Below are positions 1 to 6,590 of a stretch of DNA of 8,674 bases, one piece after another. The notes beneath the pieces are model-generated. The model had not been told where the DNA came from. It saw only the letters and a list, made by a program, of their open reading frames with translations, and did not search any database. How positions within the stretch are numbered: position 1 is the first letter of the stretch; each line of letters starts with the position of its first letter. Position numbers and translations under genes: made by a program. The stretch comes from Deltaproteobacteria bacterium. Lineage in GTDB: Bacteria > Myxococcota_A > UBA9160. The stretch is taken from NCBI GenBank assembly GCA_003520425.1, contig DOUU01000361.1, positions 1 through 8,674 on the forward strand, given 5' to 3'.

Positions 1-1
1 T

Positions 2-163
2 CAGTGCAGAGAGCCGCAGGCGGAATGGGTCGCCGACCGGGAGCGGGCCAACCGCTGCGACTGGTTCGCGCCAGGCGACGTCCAAGGGGGCGCCGTCGCC
101 GCGGCGCAAAAGAAGGCGCGCTCCGCGCTCGATGCGCTCTTCAAGGCGCCAAAGAAGAGCTAG
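2..163 (+). CDS. C-terminal fragment of a conserved small Cys-containing protein of unknown function
   Basis: The frame is open from the window edge and ends at TAG 161-163, giving 53 visible residues. They contain QCREPQAEW followed by RERANRCDWF, then a low-complexity Ala/Lys/Gln stretch ending LDALFKAPKKS. I recall this Cys-Arg-Glu-Pro and Arg-Ala-Asn-x-Cys-Asp pattern from a small uncharacterised proteobacterial family. In remembered members an N-terminal zinc ribbon with further cysteine pairs precedes it, but that part would lie outside the window. The function is unknown; metal binding by the remaining cysteines is inference. Third codon positions are strongly G/C, which favours this frame over the much longer open frame on the same strand that begins at position 4. 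The stop overlaps the arnD stop on the opposite strand, so the two genes converge with no spacer. Confidence 0.72.
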   Translation, partial: QCREPQAEWVADRERANRCDWFAPGDVQGGAVAAAQKKARSALDALFKAPKKS

Positions 164-1083
164 GCACCCTCGAGGCGGGTCTGTGCCTGCAGCGCGAGAA
201 GTCCCGATCGGCCGGGGATCGTACCCAGAACAAGGTCTGCAACGGGGACCTGATCGGGGTGGGCCAGGAGTCCTCGCGCCTCGTCGGCGAGCGCGGTGAA
301 CGCAACGCCTTCGGAGCGGCACGCGCCGAGAAAGGCAGAAAACCACTCCCGCCTGTACATGCCCTCGATCTCCGCGTGGAGGGTCAGCACATTGAGCGTC
401 TCCGGCGCGAGCCAGGACAGATAGGATTCCGTGAGCCGGGCCTCCGGATACTCGGGACGGCCGAGAAGCTCGTCGAGGGTCGGCAGGGTGGTCGGGATCT
501 GGAGCGTTCGGAAGGTGTGTCCCTGGGCCCGCGGGTAAAACGGGCTGCGGCCCCGCGTATCGCTCCCATAGAGCAGGCCCGCCGCATCGTACGCGGCGAG
601 GGAGTTCGCATTTGCCTGCCAGCCGGCCGCTGCCGCCGTTGCGGCACGCGTCCCGAACACCTCTTCAAATGCAGACAGCGCGCGTCCAAATTCGAGGCTC
701 GTCTCGGCCGCCGACATCTTGTGGAGCCCATCCTGCCAGCGGATGTGATCCCAGCAGTGGATCCCGACTTCGAATCCTGCTTTGCGCACGGCCTGGAGGA
801 TTCCCGAGTGTCGGCGGGCGATCATGGGGCCCGGCAAGAGGATGCCGTTCAGCAGCGTCCGGAGCCCATAGATCGCGACGACATTCGTGCGCACCGTCTT
901 GCCGACGAAGCCCGGCCGGAAGACCCGCTTGAGCGCGCGACCGGTATTGTCAGGACCCAGTGCAAAATAGAAGGTCGCCGGGACTCCAGCGCGGGAGAAG
1001 AGGTCTGCCAGCGCGGGAACGCCCTCTCGCGTCCCGCGCTCGGTATCCACGTCGACCTTGAGAGCGAGCCGGATCCTCGACAT
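160..1083 (-). CDS. arnD: ArnD, 4-deoxy-4-formamido-L-arabinose-phosphoundecaprenol deformylase
   Basis: This 307-residue polysaccharide-deacetylase (NodB-fold) enzyme removes the formyl group from undecaprenyl-phosphate-Ara4FN at the inner membrane, giving the Ara4N donor. The first metal/catalytic motif KVDVDT (Asp11, Asp13) is followed by RGTREGVP, a stretch I recall from E. coli ArnD. The second motif is HCWDH (His109, His113). AAAAGWQ (about 150-156) and TLHAEIEG (about 234-241, His236) also match the remembered E. coli protein (SAAAGWR, TIHAEVEG). The length is close to the roughly 300 residues of the family. The ATG at 1083 places the motif at the right distance. The open frame continues upstream to 1473, but that part lies over the decarboxylase gene and has no ArnD character. 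The gene starts 23 nt after the arnA-decarboxylase stop with only a weak Shine-Dalgarno. It is the last gene of the arn operon and no hairpin terminator follows it. Confidence 0.95.
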   Translation of the reverse strand: MSRIRLALKVDVDTERGTREGVPALADLFSRAGVPATFYFALGPDNTGRALKRVFRPGFVGKTVRTNVVAIYGLRTLLNGILLPGPMIARRHSGILQAVRKAGFEVGIHCWDHIRWQDGLHKMSAAETSLEFGRALSAFEEVFGTRAATAAAAGWQANANSLAAYDAAGLLYGSDTRGRSPFYPRAQGHTFRTLQIPTTLPTLDELLGRPEYPEARLTESYLSWLAPETLNVLTLHAEIEGMYRREWFSAFLGACRSEGVAFTALADEARGLLAHPDQVPVADLVLGTIPGRSGLLALQAQTRLEGA

Positions 1084-1106
1084 TCGTCTCGCTACGCCGC
1101 AGGGCG

Positions 1107-2138
1107 TTAGGCCGGCGGAAGCTGCGCGAGGCAGAAGTCCAGCGTCTTGCGGAGCGCTGTCGCAAGGTCGACCTTCGGGTGCCAGCCCAGGTAGTGCTCT
1201 GCATTGCGAATCGAAGGCGTACGGGTCGGAATGTCCTGGTAGCCCTCTCCGTAGTAGTCCTTCGACGGGACGTCCACCCAGGACACTTGCTTGGCCACAT
1301 CTTCGAAGCCCGGGTAGGTGGAGATCTGCGCGATCAGAAGGTCCGCGAGATCGCGGATGGAGATCTCGTTCTGGGGATTCCCGATGTTGAAGATCCGCTG
1401 ATCCGCGCAGCCGTCGCGGTTCTCGATGATCGTCGTGAGGGCGTCGAGCGCGTCGCCGATGTAGAGGAAGCATCGGCGCTGATAGCCGCCGTCCACGACC
1501 CGCAGGTCCTGGCGGCGCAAGATGTTGCCGATGAACTGGGTGAGAACCCGCGAGCTTCCCTCGCGCGGGTCCAGGACGTCGTCCTGGCGCGGGCCGATCC
1601 AGTTAAAGGGGCGGAAGATCGTGTAGCGCAGGCCCTGCTCGATTCCGTAGGCGTGGATCACGCGATCCAGCAGCTGCTTGGAGCAGGCATAGATCCAGCG
1701 GTGCTTGTTGATCGGGCCCACGACGAGCGGCGTCGTCTCCTCCTGGAACGCGGCGTCGGTGCTCATTCCGTAGACCTCGGAGCTCGACGGGAAGACCACG
1801 CGCTTTCGACTCGCCACGCAGCGCCGCACGATCCGCAGGTTGGCCTCGAAGGTGAGCTCGAAGACGCGCAGCGGATGGCGCACGTAGGAGATGGGAGTTG
1901 CGATCGCGACAAGCGGCAGAACGACGTCGCACTTGTCGATCAGTCGGTCGACCTCGTCTTCGTTGAGCGTGATATCGCCCTGCGTGAAGTGGAAGCGCGG
2001 GTGCTCGAGAAACTCCTTGAGCCTTCCCGACCCCAAATCCATGCCGTAGACGCTCCAGTCCTGGGTCTTGAGGATGTGCTCGGTGAGATTGCTCCCGATG
2101 AATCCGTCACACCCGAGTATCAGTATGTTCTGCGACAT
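1107..2138 (-). CDS. arnA: Stand-alone ArnA decarboxylase domain (UDP-glucuronate 4-oxidative decarboxylase)
   Basis: This 343-residue extended SDR enzyme is equivalent to the C-terminal half of E. coli ArnA. That half uses NAD+ to oxidise and decarboxylate UDP-glucuronate to UDP-4-keto-pentose. The Rossmann glycine motif is GCDGFIG (9-15). VVLPLVAIATPI (72-83) is a hallmark of the ArnA branch. The catalytic residues are present: Ser120-Glu121 in PSSSEVYG (E. coli Ser433/Glu434), Tyr150 and Lys154 in YACSK, Asn179 in RPFNWIGPR, and Arg222 in RRCF (E. coli Arg619). Presence of the Glu and Arg separates it from plain epimerases and from Uxs-type UDP-xylose synthases. The ATG at 2138 is preceded by a strong AAGGAGG. 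The gene begins 32 nt inside the end of the formyltransferase gene in another frame, so it is a true second cistron rather than part of a fusion. Confidence 0.94.
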   Translation of the reverse strand: MSQNILILGCDGFIGSNLTEHILKTQDWSVYGMDLGSGRLKEFLEHPRFHFTQGDITLNEDEVDRLIDKCDVVLPLVAIATPISYVRHPLRVFELTFEANLRIVRRCVASRKRVVFPSSSEVYGMSTDAAFQEETTPLVVGPINKHRWIYACSKQLLDRVIHAYGIEQGLRYTIFRPFNWIGPRQDDVLDPREGSSRVLTQFIGNILRRQDLRVVDGGYQRRCFLYIGDALDALTTIIENRDGCADQRIFNIGNPQNEISIRDLADLLIAQISTYPGFEDVAKQVSWVDVPSKDYYGEGYQDIPTRTPSIRNAEHYLGWHPKVDLATALRKTLDFCLAQLPPA

Positions 2139-3084
2139 GACCCCCTCCTTCCGGGCTCGTCCGAGATGCGAGCATTCCAAGCTGCGCACCCACGCTGGGC
2201 GGACGGCAGGCTTGCGCGTCCGTTCCCAGATTCCACTCCAAGAGCTCCACGGCTCCCGATTTCGCTGCGACGGTGAGCGGCTCGCAGCGCAGCACACGCC
2301 CTGGGGGGCCGCTCGCCGCGGTCGCACGAGCCCGCCAGACGTAAAGGCGTCCCGCGTCGGTTTCGGTAAAGGCGCCGGGGAACGGACGCGTCACGGCTCG
2401 CACGAGATTGACGATCTCATGGGCGCCGCGCTCCCAGTCGATCCTCCCGTCCTCCGGCCGGCGACGACCGAACTTCGTCGCGAGCGCGTGATTCTGGGGG
2501 ATGCGGGGTGCGCACCCCTGCTTGAGTTCGTCGAGCCTTCGCTCCAGGATGACGCAGGCCGCCTCCGTGACCTTCGCCATCACCTCGAAAGCCGTGTCTT
2601 CGGGACCAATCGAGACGCGCTCTTGATCCACGATATCTCCCGCGTCGGCGCGCTCCACCATGTAGTGAAGTGTCGCGCCCGTCTCGCTCTCGCCGTTTAG
2701 CACCGCCCAGTTGACCGGTGCGCGGCCGCGGTACTTGGGCAAGAGGGAGCCGTGCATGTTGAAGGCCCCAAGCCTTGCGAGCGCGAGGATCCCGCCGGGA
2801 ATGAGGCTGCGATAGTAGAAGGAAAAAATGAGATCCGGCGCGAGCTTGCGAATCGCCTCGAAAGTGGCCTCATCGCGCAGGCTCTCGGGCTTCCGCACCG
2901 GGACGCTGGAGCGCTTCGCGAGCTCGGAGACCGAGCGGAACCACTGGTTCTCGCCGACGTCGTCCTCGTGCGTAAAGACCCCGACGACCTTCTCGCCGCG
3001 GCGAAGCAGAATCTCCAGGCAGCGGTATCCCACCTCCCCGTAGCCGAACACGAGAATGCGGCAGCTATTCGGGACGGGGCTCAT
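2107..3084 (-). CDS. arnA: Stand-alone ArnA formyltransferase domain (UDP-Ara4N formyltransferase)
   Basis: This 325-residue protein is homologous to the N-terminal half of E. coli ArnA. That half transfers a formyl group from N10-formyl-tetrahydrofolate to UDP-Ara4N. It opens with a Rossmann-like FGYGEVGYRCLE and continues with GVFTHEDD and APDLIFSFYYRSLI, both close to ArnA. The catalytic triad is Asn109 and His111 in GAFNMHGSLLPKYRGRAP plus Asp147 in ERADAGDIV (E. coli Asn102, His104, Asp140). A formyltransferase C-terminal domain follows from about residue 205, containing FGRRRPEDGRIDW and RPFPGAF. The last roughly 18 residues (from about SRTSPEGGG) look unconstrained and partly encode the next gene's ribosome-binding site. 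The start ATG at 3084 lies 20 nt inside the 3' end of arnC, with a weak purine-rich site upstream. Met-tRNA formyltransferase (fmt) is the main alternative. The ArnA-like N-terminus and the pathway context argue against it. Confidence 0.93.
   Translation of the reverse strand: MSPVPNSCRILVFGYGEVGYRCLEILLRRGEKVVGVFTHEDDVGENQWFRSVSELAKRSSVPVRKPESLRDEATFEAIRKLAPDLIFSFYYRSLIPGGILALARLGAFNMHGSLLPKYRGRAPVNWAVLNGESETGATLHYMVERADAGDIVDQERVSIGPEDTAFEVMAKVTEAACVILERRLDELKQGCAPRIPQNHALATKFGRRRPEDGRIDWERGAHEIVNLVRAVTRPFPGAFTETDAGRLYVWRARATAASGPPGRVLRCEPLTVAAKSGAVELLEWNLGTDAQACRPPSVGAQLGMLASRTSPEGGGHVAEHTDTRV
2141..2150 (-). promoter_or_regulatory. Strong Shine-Dalgarno inside the formyltransferase gene, setting the decarboxylase start
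   Basis: On the - strand AAGGAGGGGG sits directly upstream of the ATG at 2138. It is the best ribosome-binding site of the arn operon. It lies within the last codons of the formyltransferase gene and supports independent translation initiation, or efficient re-initiation, of the decarboxylase. Confidence 0.75.
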
Positions 3085-4036
3085 GGATCTTCTTGATCAC
3101 GTAGGGGGGGCGGCGGCGCACCTCCTGGTAGATGCGCGCCACATACTCCCCCATGATGCCGATGCCCGTGATGCAGATACCCTGGAAGAAGAACAGAATT
3201 CCGATCAGTGTGAAGACTCCCTCGACCTCAGGACCCACCACGAGGCGGCGAATTGCGAGCAAAAGAACGAGAGCCCCGGAGAGGGCGGACACGATGAGAC
3301 CGACCAGGCTGAAGATCTGGAGGGGCGCAGCGGAAAAGCCGGTCACAAGGTCGAAGTTGAGTCTTACGAGGCGGTAGAGGTTGTACTTCGATCGGCCACC
3401 GACCCGCGGCGCGTGCTGCACGGCAACGTCCACGGGGTTGCTGGCGTAAAGCGCCGCGAGTGCCGGAACGAAGGTAATGGATTCATTGCTCTGCAGGATG
3501 AGATCCACGATCTCGCGCCGGTACGCGCGGAGCATGCACCCCTGGTCGCGCATGTTGAGACTCGTGGCGCGCGATCGCAGGGCATTTACGATCCGCGAGG
3601 CGGTCCTGCGGAACCGTGTGTCTTGGCGGTCCACGCGGTAGCCGCCGGCCACGTCGTGCCCCTTGCGGATCGCGTCGACAAGTTTCGGGATCTCCTCCGG
3701 GGGATCCTGCATATCGGCGTCGATCGTGATCACGACTTCGCCGCGGGACTGCCGAAGCGCGGCGAGGACCGCCATGTGCTGGCCGAAATTGCGGCTGAAC
3801 TCGATCACGTGAATCTGGCTCGGCCGAAGCCTCTGGAGCTCGAGCAGCAGGGCCACCGACCCGTCCTTGCTGCCGTCGTCGGTGAAGACGATCTCCCAGG
3901 ACGTCCCGAGCTCGTCGAGAACCTTGGTGAGGCGATCAAAGAGCGGGCGCAGATTTTCCGCCTCGTTGAAGACGGGGATCACCACCGAAACAAAAGGTCG
4001 CTCGACGCCAGCTCCCGAGGAGGACAGGCCCGCCAC
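3065..4036 (-). CDS. arnC: ArnC, undecaprenyl-phosphate 4-deoxy-4-formamido-L-arabinose transferase
   Basis: This GT2-family glycosyltransferase of 323 residues moves Ara4FN from UDP-Ara4FN onto undecaprenyl phosphate at the cytoplasmic face of the inner membrane. The N-terminal GT-A domain has VSVVIPVFNEAENL (16-29), FTDDGS (51-56) and TIDADMQDPPEEIP (104-117, with Asp106 and Asp108 as the metal/nucleotide motif). RNFGQH (82-87) and QGCMLRAYRREIVD (165-178) are typical of ArnC. Two hydrophobic segments, about 238-263 and 273-297, form the C-terminal membrane anchor. They are followed by GEYVARIYQEVRRRPPY, which resembles the E. coli ending. The start is a GTG at 4036, 1 nt after the arnB stop. 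A GGGAGG lies 12 nt upstream of it inside arnB. No in-frame ATG exists before the conserved region. The 3' end overlaps the formyltransferase start by 20 nt. DPMS/GtrB-type transferases share this fold, but the neighbours fix the assignment. Confidence 0.93.
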   Translation of the reverse strand: MAGLSSSGAGVERPFVSVVIPVFNEAENLRPLFDRLTKVLDELGTSWEIVFTDDGSKDGSVALLLELQRLRPSQIHVIEFSRNFGQHMAVLAALRQSRGEVVITIDADMQDPPEEIPKLVDAIRKGHDVAGGYRVDRQDTRFRRTASRIVNALRSRATSLNMRDQGCMLRAYRREIVDLILQSNESITFVPALAALYASNPVDVAVQHAPRVGGRSKYNLYRLVRLNFDLVTGFSAAPLQIFSLVGLIVSALSGALVLLLAIRRLVVGPEVEGVFTLIGILFFFQGICITGIGIMGEYVARIYQEVRRRPPYVIKKIHEPRPE

Positions 4037-4037
4037 G

Positions 4038-5195
4038 CTAGTTGAAGGCCTCCCGCATCGCTGCGATCACGCGGTCCTGGTCCGCGTCCGTCATCGTCGG
4101 GAAGAGCGGCAGGCTCACGATTCGCTCGCCGATCCGTTCCGCCTCCGGAAGAGCGCCGAGGCGATAGCCAAAGCGCTCCTGGTAGAAGCGAAAGACGTGA
4201 ACCGCGGGGTAGTGGACCCCGATCCCGATCCCACGGGCCTTCATGGCCGCGATGAATCCATCCCGGTCCATCCCCGCCCGCTCGACCTCTAGGACCGGCG
4301 TAAAGAGGTGCCAGGAATGGCGGTGGGAATACGAGGGCGTCCTGGGCAAGCGGAGCTGGGGCCAGCCCTCAAGGCGCTCGAGGTAGCGCTCTGCAAGCGC
4401 AGTCCGACGTGCGATGAAGCCATCCAGGTCCTTGAGCTGGTGGAGCCCAAGGGCCGCCTGAAGATCCATCATGTTGCACTTGAAGCCTGGCGCGGAAACG
4501 TCATAGGGGGCTCGGGTCGCTCGGGCCGCGGTCCCGAGGTCCTTGCGCTCGATTCCGTGGAACCGCAGGCGCTCGACAACGGCTGCAAGGCCCGCATCGC
4601 TCGTGGTCAAGCACCCGCCCTCGCCGGTCGTCATGTTCTTGTTCGGGTGGAAGCTGAAGACCTGCGTGTCGCCGAAGCTTCCGATCCGCCGGCCCCTGTG
4701 CTCGGAGCCAATCGCGTGAGCGGCGTCCTCGAGGACGCGAAGACCATGGCGCCCCGCGAGCGCGTAGAGCGCGTCCTGGTCGACGGGAAGGCCTGCAAAG
4801 TGGACGGGCATGAGGACCCGCGTCCGCTCGGTGATCGCCGCGCCGACCCGCCCCACGTCGAGGTTCAGGGTGCCGGGGTCGACATCGACGAAAATGGGCG
4901 TTGCGCCGGCCTCCACGATCGTGTTCGCCGTGGCCACAAACGTAAGAGGCGTCGTGATGACCTCGTCCCCGGGCCTGAGCTCCATGGCGAGGAGCCCGAG
5001 ATGTAGACCCGCCGTCGCCGACGAGAGGGCGAGGGCGTGGGGGGCGAAGAGATAGTCCTTGAGCGCGCCTTCGAAGCGCTCCACACGCGGCCCCGTCGTG
5101 ATCCATCCCGAGCGGAGGCAGTCCTCCACTTCCTGGATCGCCGATTCACTGAGCGTAGGCCGCGAAAAGGGGAGAAAATCCCCGGGCGCATTCAT
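4038..5195 (-). CDS. arnB: ArnB, UDP-4-amino-4-deoxy-L-arabinose--oxoglutarate aminotransferase
   Basis: This 385-residue PLP enzyme of the DegT/DnrJ/EryC1 family transfers the glutamate amino group to UDP-4-keto-arabinose, giving UDP-Ara4N. The N-terminal block FLPFSRPTLSESAI and the GWITTGPRVERFE segment are close to E. coli ArnB. TPLTFVATANTI (82-93), LEDAAHAIGS (155-164, Asp157 expected near the PLP ring nitrogen) and FSFHPNKNMTTGEGG follow. Lys186 in the last block is the Schiff-base lysine. The C-terminal part has HYPAVHVFRFY and SLPLFPTMTD, typical of the family. The length equals that of characterised ArnB proteins. The ATG at 5195 has only a short AGGA about 8 nt upstream. It is the first gene of the operon, facing a 143-bp gap shared with the divergent LOG-family gene. 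Other sugar aminotransferases look similar, so the specific name depends on the adjacent arnC, arnA and arnD genes. Confidence 0.93.
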   Translation of the reverse strand: MNAPGDFLPFSRPTLSESAIQEVEDCLRSGWITTGPRVERFEGALKDYLFAPHALALSSATAGLHLGLLAMELRPGDEVITTPLTFVATANTIVEAGATPIFVDVDPGTLNLDVGRVGAAITERTRVLMPVHFAGLPVDQDALYALAGRHGLRVLEDAAHAIGSEHRGRRIGSFGDTQVFSFHPNKNMTTGEGGCLTTSDAGLAAVVERLRFHGIERKDLGTAARATRAPYDVSAPGFKCNMMDLQAALGLHQLKDLDGFIARRTALAERYLERLEGWPQLRLPRTPSYSHRHSWHLFTPVLEVERAGMDRDGFIAAMKARGIGIGVHYPAVHVFRFYQERFGYRLGALPEAERIGERIVSLPLFPTMTDADQDRVIAAMREAFN

Positions 5196-5338
5196 ACAGA
5201 TCCTGAGCCCCCCACCCTCCGGACGCTACCACAGCCTCTCGCCCGATCTCCTGAAGGGGATCTTAATTCACCCGCGGGGCGGCCACCTTGAAGAATGCGC
5301 TCCGGCGAGCAGTTAAGTCGTCGGGCTGCGGTCCCGAT
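5196..5338. other. Divergent intergenic region between arnB and the LOG-family gene
   Basis: This 143-bp gap must hold the promoter of the arn operon and that of the rightward LOG gene. I see no convincing -35/-10 pair for either direction, only a short AT-rich patch near 5262-5270. I do not see the direct repeats of a PmrA-type box. The rightward gene could instead start at the TTG at 5288, which would shorten the gap to 92 bp. Confidence 0.5.
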
Positions 5339-6028
5339 ATGAGCTTGGTGAATGATCCGCGTGCCAAGGACACCTGGACCGTCTTCAAGATCATGGGCGA
5401 GTTTGTGGAGGGTTTCGAAACCCTTCGGCCGGTCTGGCCCGCCGTGTCGATCTTCGGGAGCGCGCGGATCCGGCGCGGGCACCGCTACTACCAAGATGCC
5501 GTAAAGGTGGCCGAAGCCCTCTCCAAAGCTGGCTTCTCGATCATCACGGGCGGCGGCTCGGGGATCATGGAGGCTGCGAACCGGGGCGCGCGCAAGGGGA
5601 AGGGCCGCTCGATCGGCCTCAACATCAAGCTCCCTCATGAACAAATGCCCAACGAGTTCACGGACACGGTGGTGCACTTCGACTACTTCTTCGCGCGCAA
5701 GGTGATGTTCGTGAAGTATGCGTGCGCGTTTGTAGGGCTTCCGGGCGGATTTGGAACGCTCGACGAGATCTTTGAGGCGCTCACGCTAAAGCAGACCCAA
5801 AAGATCCATGACTTCCCGGTGATCCTCTTTGGAAGTGACTATTGGTCGGGCATGGTGAAATGGATCCATGACCGGATGCTCGAGGAACGCATGATCTCGC
5901 GCTCGGATCTTCGCCTTTTCACGCTGACGGACGAGGTGGAGGAGGTCGTGGCCGCCATTCGCCGGCACTACCGGTTGCGCCAGCGTCGCCGCGGACCGCG
6001 TGCGGGCAACGGCCGCGACACGCCGTAG
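5339..6028 (+). CDS. LOG-family / TIGR00730 Rossmann-fold protein (probable nucleotide 5'-monophosphate phosphoribohydrolase)
   Basis: The 229-residue protein carries the two family signatures. GGGSGIMEAANRGA begins at residue 71 and PGGFGTLDE spans 135-143. FFARK (117-121) supplies the conserved Arg-Lys before the second motif. Many members were named lysine decarboxylase by mistake. Those studied cleave the N-glycosidic bond of nucleoside monophosphates, and plant and some bacterial LOG proteins release cytokinins this way. The natural substrate here cannot be read from sequence. The catalytic Arg and Glu are intact, so activity is likely. The ATG at 5339 is chosen because the protein then begins MSLVNDPRAKDTW, a typical distance before PAVSIFGSAR. 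It has no visible Shine-Dalgarno. A TTG at 5288 with a G-rich upstream stretch would add 17 residues (MKNALRRAVKSS...). The Arg-rich tail (about 209-229) looks disordered. The gene is transcribed divergently from arn and converges with the FHA gene. Confidence 0.88.
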   Translation: MSLVNDPRAKDTWTVFKIMGEFVEGFETLRPVWPAVSIFGSARIRRGHRYYQDAVKVAEALSKAGFSIITGGGSGIMEAANRGARKGKGRSIGLNIKLPHEQMPNEFTDTVVHFDYFFARKVMFVKYACAFVGLPGGFGTLDEIFEALTLKQTQKIHDFPVILFGSDYWSGMVKWIHDRMLEERMISRSDLRLFTLTDEVEEVVAAIRRHYRLRQRRRGPRAGNGRDTP

Positions 6029-6174
6029 TTTCATCTGCGAAGGCCAGGCCCGCATCCCCCGGGAACGCTCATGGCTTTTGAGAGCGCGAACTGGGGCCGC
6101 CTTGGCCGTACCCCGCGGACCCACGGCGCGTCGAGAGCTCAGCCGTGTGGGCGGGACCGCATTTGCGCCTGTGC

Positions 6175-6531
6175 CTAGCGCACGAGGAATTGGAACAGGG
6201 TGTGGCCTACCTGAATCTCGTCGCCGTTCGTGAGCACCGCCGAGCGAATTTTCTTGCCGTTGAGCTTCGTCCCGTTGGTCGACTGGAGATCCTCGATGGT
6301 GTGTGTCTGAGTCGCGGGGTCGTAGGAGATGAGGGCATGCTCGCGGCTAATGCCTTCGTCGAGGAGAGTGATATCCGTCGTGGGGTTTCGGCCGATGAGC
6401 GTCTCCTCGCCCCCAAGCTCGTAGGTCATGCCCTCAAAGCCGCCATTGCGAATCACGAGTGTGGCGCGCGAACCCCTCGGCGCGGACTTGGGGGTTTCGT
6501 CGGGCGAGCTTTGTCCGCGGGACGCTGACAT
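6175..6531 (-). CDS. Stand-alone FHA-domain protein
   Basis: This is a 118-residue protein with a Ser/Pro-rich N-terminal tail (1-20) and one forkhead-associated domain filling the rest. The phosphothreonine-binding signature is complete: IGRNPTTDITL (Gly47-Arg48), SREH (62-65, Ser62 and His65) and STNGT (84-88, Asn86). It should be a small cytoplasmic adaptor that reads phosphothreonine on a partner protein. No signal peptide, membrane segment or second domain is visible. The start ATG at 6531 lacks a clear Shine-Dalgarno. It lies 59 nt after the nitrilase stop, so co-transcription with the nitrilase and the AAA+/Fis regulator is likely. It could belong to a Ser/Thr-kinase pathway encoded elsewhere, since no kinase is in the window. 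The gene converges with the LOG-family gene across 146 bp in which I see no clear terminator hairpin. Confidence 0.88.
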   Translation of the reverse strand: MSASRGQSSPDETPKSAPRGSRATLVIRNGGFEGMTYELGGEETLIGRNPTTDITLLDEGISREHALISYDPATQTHTIEDLQSTNGTKLNGKKIRSAVLTNGDEIQVGHTLFQFLVR

Positions 6532-6590
6532 TGCCAGGGCGGTATCGGTCTGCGCTGAGTTGCGCTTGAGTGGGGTGTCGGAGGCTGGCC

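Noticed and set aside
4..1110. 368-codon + strand open frame beginning GTG
   Set aside because: It lies over arnD on the opposite strand, its product is Arg-rich with no domain, and the true + strand gene at its left end is in another frame (2-163). It is a shadow of GC-rich coding.
1179..2276. 365-codon + strand open frame antisense to the decarboxylase gene
   Set aside because: The product has no recognisable motif, while the - strand frame carries every catalytic residue of the ArnA decarboxylase.
2139..2327. N-terminal extension of the decarboxylase frame by 63 residues
   Set aside because: The extension is Arg-rich, lies over the formyltransferase gene and has no homology. The ATG at 2138 has an excellent Shine-Dalgarno and leads directly into the Rossmann motif.
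6029..6174. Terminator between the convergent LOG and FHA genes
   Set aside because: A weak 5-bp stem (CGCTC/GAGCG) near 6066-6087 has an 11-nt loop and no U-run; it is not convincing.
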